A stretch of 50,260 bases of DNA from positions 1 to 50,260 of the forward strand of contig DASCOS010000028.1 in the NCBI GenBank assembly GCA_036012125.1, in the 5' to 3' direction. Numbering within the stretch: the first letter of the stretch is position 1; each line of letters starts with the position of its first letter. This stretch comes from Vicinamibacterales bacterium (GTDB lineage Bacteria > Acidobacteriota > Vicinamibacteria > Vicinamibacterales > UBA823). The notes beneath the pieces are model-generated. The model saw only the letters and a list, made by a program, of their open reading frames with translations. It ran no database searches and had not been told where the DNA came from. Positions 44,381 to 50,260 of this stretch are shown one piece after another. The position numbers and the translations under genes were made by a program.

Positions 44381-45823
44381 ATGGAGATAACGCGCCGCCT
44401 ACGGCTTCTGAACGATGAGTTGACGAGTCGAGTGGGAGTAGGCCTTCTTCTCATTCTGGTCTTCCTGCTCTCGTTGCCAGCTGTTACCACCCGCCTCTAC
44501 TCGGCCGATGAGATCGAGTATTTTGCCTTTCTTCGCTCTTTGTGGTTTGACCAAGACCTGTCGTTTGAAAACGAGTATCAGTATTTCTATGACCGAGGGA
44601 TCGCCCACGCGTACGGCTTTCACGAAACCTTCCTTGAACTCCGCACCGAAACTGGCCTTCGGTATAACTTCGGCACGATCGGCTGTGCCATTCTATGGGC
44701 CCCAGCCTATGCAGTTGGGCATATGGTGGCGCTTACAATGCGGTGGCTTGGGTCTGAGGTGTTAGCCGACGGGTTTTCCCAGCCCTACTTGTCGGCAGTG
44801 GCATACGGTTCGGCCGTCTACGCCTTCCTTGCGGTTGTTATTTCCGTGGCAGTAGCACGACGTTTGGTGGGCGGCGGCATTACCACTGGGCTCTTGATGT
44901 GGTTGGGCACACCTTTATTGTTCTACACATACATCGCGCCGGGGATGTCGCATGCATGCTCAGCGTTTATGGTGGCGGTGTTCGTTCTGGTTTGGCTGCG
45001 CGTCCGACGAGCTTGGTCCCTGCAGGGGCTCGCAGTACTTGGTGCTGTGACGGCACTCATGGCGATGGTTCGAGAGCAAGATTTGCTACTGGTGATTGGG
45101 CCGATTGCAGATTTCATTTGGACCGCCATCACCAGAATTCGCATTTCTAGTGATCGAATCAGATCGGCGCAACAGTGGTTTACCGCTTCCATCGTTGGCA
45201 GTTTCGTGTTTGCGATCGTCTACAGTCCGCAGGTGATCAGTTACATCGTATTAAATGGCCGGCTTGGTCCTTCAAATGTGACTACCGGAAAAATGAATTG
45301 GTTGGCGCCCCACGCACTGCAGGTACTGTTCTCTCTGGAGCACGGCTTGTTCTTGTGGACACCTCTCTTGTTCGTAGCGTCTGGTGGCCTGCTTTGGCTG
45401 GCGTGGTCAGGATGCGGTGGGTCAGCCGACCGAGCCGACATGCGGCGGATTGGATTGCTTCTGTGTCTGATGGTGCTGACTCAAGTCTACGTGACAGGCA
45501 GCGTTGAGTCATGGACGTCAGCCGGTGCGTTCGGTCAGCGTCGCTTTGTCGGACTAACCGTTGTGTGGGTCTTGGGACTGGCAACACTGTTCAAGGTCAC
45601 ACGTGCTGGGACTCGTCGCCTCCTGTGGGGTGTTTGTGCACTGAGCGTGTGGTGGAATCTCGGTCTGATAGCGCAGTTTGGTGCTGGCATAATGGATCGG
45701 CAGCGGCTGGAGTTAGCTCGGAATGCTCACGGAACCTTTATCGAGGTTCCCCGTCGGTTACCGGAGCTCGCGTATCGTTACGCCTTTGATCGGCAATCGT
45801 TCTACGCTCCCAAGACGCCGTGA
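44381..45823 (+). CDS. GT-C-type membrane glycosyltransferase (paralogue 4)
   Basis: A protein of 480 residues with about ten hydrophobic segments. The first loop contains YSADEIEYFAFLRSLWFDQD, and the C-terminal part contains FGQRRFVGLTVVW. Both motifs and the order of segments match the gene at 35920-37296, so these two are paralogues separate from the tandem pair. It probably uses polyprenyl-phosphate sugars made by the divergent operon's GT2 enzyme. Confidence 0.65.
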   Translation: MEITRRLRLLNDELTSRVGVGLLLILVFLLSLPAVTTRLYSADEIEYFAFLRSLWFDQDLSFENEYQYFYDRGIAHAYGFHETFLELRTETGLRYNFGTIGCAILWAPAYAVGHMVALTMRWLGSEVLADGFSQPYLSAVAYGSAVYAFLAVVISVAVARRLVGGGITTGLLMWLGTPLLFYTYIAPGMSHACSAFMVAVFVLVWLRVRRAWSLQGLAVLGAVTALMAMVREQDLLLVIGPIADFIWTAITRIRISSDRIRSAQQWFTASIVGSFVFAIVYSPQVISYIVLNGRLGPSNVTTGKMNWLAPHALQVLFSLEHGLFLWTPLLFVASGGLLWLAWSGCGGSADRADMRRIGLLLCLMVLTQVYVTGSVESWTSAGAFGQRRFVGLTVVWVLGLATLFKVTRAGTRRLLWGVCALSVWWNLGLIAQFGAGIMDRQRLELARNAHGTFIEVPRRLPELAYRYAFDRQSFYAPKTP

Positions 45824-45873
45824 AGAGGTGCGCTCGCGATGTAGGTCGGCTTCGCTAGGATTCTGGGATTAGT

Positions 45874-47094
45874 GTGCGGTTACTGTATCTCTCGGACATC
45901 CGTTTTCCACTTGAGCGCGCGAATGGCGTCCAGACGATGGAGACCTGTGCTGCGATGGCTCGTCGTGGACACAAGATCAACCTGGGGGTGAGACCGGACA
46001 CGAAGAGTCCTCCCCGTGACCCATTTGCTTATTACGGGTTTCCACCACTTTCTGGCCTCAAAATTCGACGAGCACCGGCTCTTGGCACGATGTGGCTTAG
46101 ACGAGTTCAATATCTTGTACAAGTTCTTGTCTGGATTAGTGAGTTCAGAAGGGGTGGTGTGGTCTTCACTCGCGACCTCGGCGTTGCCTCACTAATATTG
46201 CAGTTCTCCCGGAAGCTTCGCCCGCCGTTAATTTACGAGTCGCATTGCTTTGCACCCACTGAGGCTGCCCAGCGATCACAAGCACTATCGACAGCACGGG
46301 TCGTGTCTCCGAGGAAGCAGAGACGCCTCATGCGGCGGGAAGGACGTGTGTGGTGTGGTGCTGACGGATACATTGTAACTACGACCGGGAATCTAGCTGA
46401 GCTTGAAAGACGATTCGGAAAAAGGTTGCGGGTGGCGGTGATTCCAAACGGAACACGCCTTCAACCGGACCGGAAATTTGAAACTCTTCATCCTATACCG
46501 CCGCTCTGTGTGGTCTACGCTGGACATCTCTACCCTTGGAAGGGTGTGGACGTGCTGCTGCAGGCACTTGTCAAACTCGAGGGCGTGAACGCAACAATAA
46601 TTGGAGGCGATGCAGCCGAGCCGGACTTTCAACGCCTCCAGGATACCAGTCGAAGTATTGGGCTTGGCTCACGAGTGGAGTTTGTGGGCATGGTTGAGCC
46701 TTCGAGGGTGAGTGGATTGCTAGCCAAGGGTGATGTTCTGGTCTTGCCGAACGTAGGCGCTGAACCTACTGTTAACCATACCTCCCCACTCAAATTGTTC
46801 GAGTATATGGCTGCTGGCAAACCGATTGTTGCATCGAATTTACCCTCCATTCGTGAAGTGTTGCGAGATGGTGAGAATGCTGTACTCGTTGAACCAGGTA
46901 GCCCAACGGCGCTTACCAGCGGACTTCGCCGGGTGCTTGAGGATCGGAAGTTGGCAGAGCGGATTGGAAGGCGGGCTTTTGATGAGGTTGCTGAATACAG
47001 CTGGGATTGTCGAGCGGAGCGTGTAGAGGCTCTGCTGAATGAAGTTATGAGTGGTGTTCAGTTAGACGATTCTCAACGGGCGAGTCCGATGTGA
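45874..47094 (+). CDS. GT4 glycosyltransferase
   Basis: A protein of 406 residues starting at GTG 45874. RLLYLSDIRFPLERANGVQTM is an acceptor-domain start. IPNGTRL, YAGHLYPWKGVDVLLQAL and TSPLKLFEYMAAGKPIVAS make up the donor domain. The Glu of FEYMAAG is present, while the first position of EX7E is less clear (HTSPLKLFE), as in several members of this subgroup. The stop overlaps the next gene's GTG (GTGA), so three genes to 49312 are coupled. Confidence 0.85.
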   Translation: MRLLYLSDIRFPLERANGVQTMETCAAMARRGHKINLGVRPDTKSPPRDPFAYYGFPPLSGLKIRRAPALGTMWLRRVQYLVQVLVWISEFRRGGVVFTRDLGVASLILQFSRKLRPPLIYESHCFAPTEAAQRSQALSTARVVSPRKQRRLMRREGRVWCGADGYIVTTTGNLAELERRFGKRLRVAVIPNGTRLQPDRKFETLHPIPPLCVVYAGHLYPWKGVDVLLQALVKLEGVNATIIGGDAAEPDFQRLQDTSRSIGLGSRVEFVGMVEPSRVSGLLAKGDVLVLPNVGAEPTVNHTSPLKLFEYMAAGKPIVASNLPSIREVLRDGENAVLVEPGSPTALTSGLRRVLEDRKLAERIGRRAFDEVAEYSWDCRAERVEALLNEVMSGVQLDDSQRASPM

Positions 47095-48173
47095 TTTCCA
47101 GGAACTTGCTCTCTCTTGTACGATGTCCGGACTGCCGAGGCTCTCTTTTCGGACAATCTGAGAATCTTCTGTGTTCTAGCTGTGGGCGCGCATTTCCGAG
47201 CGCGTCACCGGACTTTCTTGACTTGAGGCCGACCCGAGAGTTCGCGGACACCACGGTATACCAAGACGAGGCGCTACACGCTGATGCTCGCTATGACATT
47301 GCTAGTACACCGGTACTGTCAGCAAGACTTCGCCAGGATCTTTTACGAAAGTTTCTTAAGATCACGCCGCGCGACCGTCTGATCGATCTCGGGTGTGGAA
47401 ATGGACGGTCGCTCTTGTGGAATCGAGAATTGGGCGCGTGGAGTGTAGGTGTTGATGTGAGTTCATTTTTTTCATCGGAGGTTCGTCAAGTCGCGGATCT
47501 AGTAGTCAGTGATCTCAGATGTTTGCCACTAGCGAATGCTAGCTTCACGAAAGCGGTTTCGTTAGATGTGTTAGAGCATCTTTCACGAGACGATCTATCG
47601 CTGATGCTTAGTGAAACCGCACGCGTATTATCGGTCGGAGGACAGTTCTTTGTATACAGTCACGTAATGACCAATTCATCCTTAGCATTTGGTTTGCGTG
47701 TCATCAATACGTTCGCGCGTTTTCTTGAGCGGGTGGGCGTGCTCGACCTAGCTCACGAACGCCTTCGCAAATCCGACCATCGCAATCCCCTTGCAGATCT
47801 CGACGACTTACATCGAATGCTTCGTAAGCACCGGTTACACGTCATTAAGATTCGTTACTACACGCCCCTCATCGGTGCGTTCATCGAAAACATATTGGTT
47901 CGGGTTGGTGAACAGTTCTTGCGTCGAAGAGCAAAACGTCGGTCGGACGGTCAAGACACAGCTCGACCGGGAGAGTTGGATCGTGTTGTTCGGACTGAGG
48001 CGAGGGCTTGGATTGAGAAGCGTGGTGTGATCTACCACAGCTTGCGGTTGGTGACTTGGTTGATGAAGCTTGATCTCCTGTTGTTTGGCCGTATCAAGAG
48101 CGGTCCTTTCTTTGCACTGATCGAACGAATGCCTGATCCCAATCCTAGTTCGCCAGGGATTCTCGCTGAGTGA
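47091..48173 (+). CDS. SAM methyltransferase with N-terminal zinc-ribbon
   Basis: A protein of 360 residues. RCPDCRGSL and LCSSCGRAFP give a four-Cys ribbon in the first 40 residues, then LIDLGCGNGRSLLW (motif I), SDLRCLPLANASFTKAV and LDVLEHLSRDDL. The layout is the same as the gene at 6329-7453 but the sequence is distant. It is coupled to the GT4 genes before and after it by overlapping GTGA/GTGATG signals. It probably methylates a sugar in the same glycan. Confidence 0.82.
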   Translation: MISRNLLSLVRCPDCRGSLFGQSENLLCSSCGRAFPSASPDFLDLRPTREFADTTVYQDEALHADARYDIASTPVLSARLRQDLLRKFLKITPRDRLIDLGCGNGRSLLWNRELGAWSVGVDVSSFFSSEVRQVADLVVSDLRCLPLANASFTKAVSLDVLEHLSRDDLSLMLSETARVLSVGGQFFVYSHVMTNSSLAFGLRVINTFARFLERVGVLDLAHERLRKSDHRNPLADLDDLHRMLRKHRLHVIKIRYYTPLIGAFIENILVRVGEQFLRRRAKRRSDGQDTARPGELDRVVRTEARAWIEKRGVIYHSLRLVTWLMKLDLLLFGRIKSGPFFALIERMPDPNPSSPGILAE

Positions 48174-49312
48174 TGCGCATCCTGTATCTAGCGATTGATC
48201 AGAGAGTTCCGGGGACAACTGGCGGTCCTGTTCACGTTGCCCAGGTGGTGACTGGGCTTGCAGCACTCGGGCACGAAGTGCATGTCGCGATTACCCCGGG
48301 AAAGGAGACGCTTCCGGACAGTCCAGTGCATTGGCATTTCATACGGCCTCCGTTGGGCTGGCGTCAGCTTCGATGGATGCGGCTTCGGCGTGTTGAGGCC
48401 CTTGCACGAAAGCTTAGGGCTGACGTTGTTATCGAACGGTATTACAACTTCGGTGGGGAAGGTGTATGGGCAGCCGCACGAACAGGTGCTCTGGCTGTAT
48501 TGGAGGTCAACGCGCCCATTATTGATCATCCTGGATCCCTTAAACGGTGGATCGATCGTGCTCTCGTCTTTGAGCCAATGCGGCGATGGCGAGAATGGCA
48601 GTGTCGTCACACTAATCTATTTGTCACGCCTAGTACCAGTATCCTGCCCCAATGGGTTGAGCCGCACCGGGTAATCAGGCTTGAATGGGGTGCCGATACC
48701 GCCCGATTCACTCCTGAAGCCCGGGGCGATGTACCGTTTCAGCGTGAGACTGGAGACACGGTCGTCATCTTTGCTGGGGCCTTTCGACCTTGGCATGGCG
48801 CTATTCACCTTGTGCGTGCGATTTCGCGTCTGCGCAGTCGTGGAAGGAATGACATCAAGGCGATTTTCGTCGGCGATGGCCCAGAGCTTGGGCGTGTGCG
48901 CCGCGCCGCGCGCCGCGTTGAGGGCATAGTGTTTGTGGGTCGATTGTCGCACGGTCGGATGCCGGCTTGCCTTGCCGCCGCCGACATCGGCGTTGCTCCG
49001 TTTGATGTTGAGGCCCATGGACCGTTACAGCTGGATTTCTACTGGTCACCATTGAAGGTGTTTGAGTACATGGCTGCAGGACTGCCGGTCATTGTGCCGA
49101 ATATCGAGCGCCTGAGTAAATTGTGCCGAGATGGTCGTGAAGGTTTCACCTACGCTGCGAACGATGCTGACGGCCTAGCGAATGCAATCGAGCGACTGGC
49201 GGATGCGTCAAATCGCGATGAACTCGGCCGCGCCGCTAGAAAGCGTGTGGTCGAAGAGTATGGGTGGGATGTGCACTGCCGGCGGTTGTCAGAGGCACTC
49301 TATGAGCGTTAG
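48170..49312 (+). CDS. GT4 glycosyltransferase
   Basis: A GT-B enzyme of 380 residues. RILYLAIDQRVPGTTGGPVHV starts the acceptor domain. VIFAGAFRPWHGAIHLVRAI and SPLKVFEYMAAGLPVIVPN form the donor domain. The start is GTG 48170 with ATG 48173 immediately after. Last gene of the three-gene operon. It is similar in donor-domain style to 45874-47094, so the two may add consecutive sugars. Confidence 0.87.
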   Translation: MMRILYLAIDQRVPGTTGGPVHVAQVVTGLAALGHEVHVAITPGKETLPDSPVHWHFIRPPLGWRQLRWMRLRRVEALARKLRADVVIERYYNFGGEGVWAAARTGALAVLEVNAPIIDHPGSLKRWIDRALVFEPMRRWREWQCRHTNLFVTPSTSILPQWVEPHRVIRLEWGADTARFTPEARGDVPFQRETGDTVVIFAGAFRPWHGAIHLVRAISRLRSRGRNDIKAIFVGDGPELGRVRRAARRVEGIVFVGRLSHGRMPACLAAADIGVAPFDVEAHGPLQLDFYWSPLKVFEYMAAGLPVIVPNIERLSKLCRDGREGFTYAANDADGLANAIERLADASNRDELGRAARKRVVEEYGWDVHCRRLSEALYER

Positions 49313-49448
49313 CCAAGGGTGTCGGCATGCCTTCGTGGCTCTGCTGAGATTGTCCTTAACATAAACATATCGGTTCATGGTTCTAGATACGCCAAGCGGA
49401 GTAACAAAGTAGAATTTTATTGGTGAACTACTTCATCGTGGTCGCTGA

Positions 49449-50260
49449 ATGGACGCTATGGCCAGTCGCTACACGTATCTCATCACTATTTTTGTAATCG
49501 CTTCTGCGGTGCTGGGCGCAACCTCGTGCGCGCGTGATACGCAATTCAAGGGCACGCGGTCGCAAGGTTCTAGACTGCCGGACCCAGAGCCAGTAGAACT
49601 CGCTGAGGCCGATCAAGGAATTACTGATCTGCGAGCACGTGCTGAACAAGGCAACGCGGAAGCACAGCTTGGGCTTGGGGGGATGTATTTTTCCGGGCGG
49701 GGGGTGCCGGAAGATGCGGCCGAAGGGGTGCGGTGGTGGCGCCTTGCGGCGGAGCAAGGGCATCTGCCGGCGCAGACCGGACTCGGGGGGCGGTATTACA
49801 ACGGGCGAGGCGTCGTGCGAGACGAGGCCGAAGCGATACGGTGGTATCGGCTGGCGGCCGAGCAAGGCGATGCGGAGGTGCTGGCCTGGCTCCTCATGAC
49901 GGCGGAGCAAGGCTCGGCTGAAGCACAAGTGAATCTTGCGGAGATGTATGCCGACGGTCGGGGCGTCATGCCGGACGTCGCCGAAGCGCTGCGGTGGTAT
50001 TTGCAGGCGGCGGAGCAAGGTGATGCCGCGGCCGCGGCGTGGGTCCACCGGATAGCGGAGCAAGGCAATGTTGAAGCGCAGCTTGGGCTTGGCGGGATGT
50101 ATTTTTCCGGGCGGGGGGTACCGGAAGATGCGGCCGAGGGGGTCCGGTGGTGGCGCCTTGCGGCGGAGCAAGGCCATCTGCCGGCGCAGACCGGCCTTGG
50201 CGGCAGGTACTTTAATGGGCGGGGTGTGGAGCAGGATGTGGCCGAGGCTTTCCGGTGGTA
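49449..50260 (+). CDS. Sel1-repeat protein, probably exported (3' end outside window)
   Basis: The frame opens at ATG 49449 and continues past the right edge. Residues 1 to about 27 form a signal sequence (YLITIFVIASAVLGATSC), with a Cys placed like a weak lipobox. At least six Sel1-type (TPR-like) repeats follow, such as AQLGLGGMYFSGRGVPEDAAEG and AQVNLAEMYADGRGVMPDVAEA, each about 36 residues. Sel1 proteins are protein-protein interaction scaffolds, often in the periplasm or at the cell surface. The repeats resemble those of the broken gene at 30434. A frame on the opposite strand (49428-50177) is a shadow of the repeats. Confidence 0.8.
   Translation, partial: MDAMASRYTYLITIFVIASAVLGATSCARDTQFKGTRSQGSRLPDPEPVELAEADQGITDLRARAEQGNAEAQLGLGGMYFSGRGVPEDAAEGVRWWRLAAEQGHLPAQTGLGGRYYNGRGVVRDEAEAIRWYRLAAEQGDAEVLAWLLMTAEQGSAEAQVNLAEMYADGRGVMPDVAEALRWYLQAAEQGDAAAAAWVHRIAEQGNVEAQLGLGGMYFSGRGVPEDAAEGVRWWRLAAEQGHLPAQTGLGGRYFNGRGVEQDVAEAFRW
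49641..50260 (+). repeat. 414-bp intragenic duplication in the Sel1 gene
   Basis: Bases from 49641 recur from 50055 at an exact spacing of 414 bp (138 codons). The stretch from about 49665 to 49790 is almost unchanged, while later parts differ more. The period keeps the frame and equals a block of Sel1 repeats, so the gene has grown by internal unequal crossover. The second copy is cut by the window edge. Confidence 0.75.

Noticed and set aside
49428-50177. Open frame of 249 codons on the - strand with repeats
   Set aside because: Its repeats are the antisense of the Sel1 repeats. The + strand reading has a signal sequence and genuine Sel1 signatures.
49641-50260. Regular short repeats that might suggest a CRISPR-like array
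   Set aside because: They are in-frame coding repeats of about 36 residues with no spacer structure.
1-50260. Transposase, integrase, phage or defence genes as the cause of the rearrangements
   Set aside because: I looked through all convincing frames and recognised none. The duplications appear to come from homologous or illegitimate recombination.

Overview
The window is a large surface-polysaccharide (O-antigen or exopolysaccharide) biosynthesis region on a bacterial chromosome. The organism is probably Gram-negative: there is a WecA-like initiating transferase, a Wzx-type flippase, an O-antigen ligase-like protein, pseudaminic-acid genes and several lipid-linked-sugar (GT-C) enzymes. Starts are often GTG or TTG, and neighbouring genes often overlap by 4 bp. 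I cannot fix the taxon from sequence alone. A deep-branching lineage such as Acidobacteriota is a guess.

Layout. (1) 1-8060: nonulosonic-acid decoration. A PseG-type hydrolase fused to an ATP-grasp ligase, an IMPase-like phosphatase, a methyltransferase, a glycosyltransferase remnant, a GT2 enzyme, a DUF115/Maf-like protein on the opposite strand, a Zn-ribbon methyltransferase and a PseH-like acetyltransferase. (2) 8065-19363: one long rightward operon with two asparagine-synthetase-like amidotransferases, an ArnT-like membrane transferase, three GT4 proteins (one fused to a DUF218 domain) and an acetolactate-synthase-like ThDP enzyme of different base composition. It closes with a clear intrinsic terminator. 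(3) 19622-25605: a WecA-CapD-N fusion that probably starts lipid-linked glycan synthesis. Facing it are an O-antigen ligase, a 2OG-Fe(II) oxygenase and a 2-hydroxyacid dehydrogenase. (4) 25648-35925: thiS-thiG, then a rearranged stretch with two copies of one ancestral segment. Copy A (about 26414-27315) has collapsed to thiS plus two gene remnants. Copy B (about 30761-35925) keeps a second thiS, a deacetylase, a methyltransferase, a flippase and a GT4. Between them lie a GT4 gene, a B12-type radical SAM gene and a broken Sel1 gene. (5) 35920-45823: four GT-C membrane transferases (two in tandem) around a leftward operon of aminotransferase, SDR, polyprenyl-phosphate sugar synthase and methyltransferase. 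(6) 45874-49312: a GT4-methyltransferase-GT4 operon, followed by a Sel1-repeat protein that runs off the window.

How it could work together (inference): the WecA-like enzyme loads the carrier lipid. GT2/GT4 enzymes extend the glycan, and amidotransferases, methyltransferases, the acetyltransferase and the ThDP enzyme modify sugars. The GT2 polyprenyl-phosphate enzyme feeds the GT-C transferases, Wzx flips and the ligase attaches. PseG, PseH and the Maf-like protein suggest that pseudaminic acid or a relative is made and transferred; the other Pse genes would lie left of the window.

No rRNA, tRNA, CRISPR array, phage gene or transposase was recognised. The points most worth checking are the PseG-ATP-grasp fusion, the Maf-like protein beside Pse genes, the duplicated and partly deleted thiS segment, and the C-terminal tails on both ThiS proteins.
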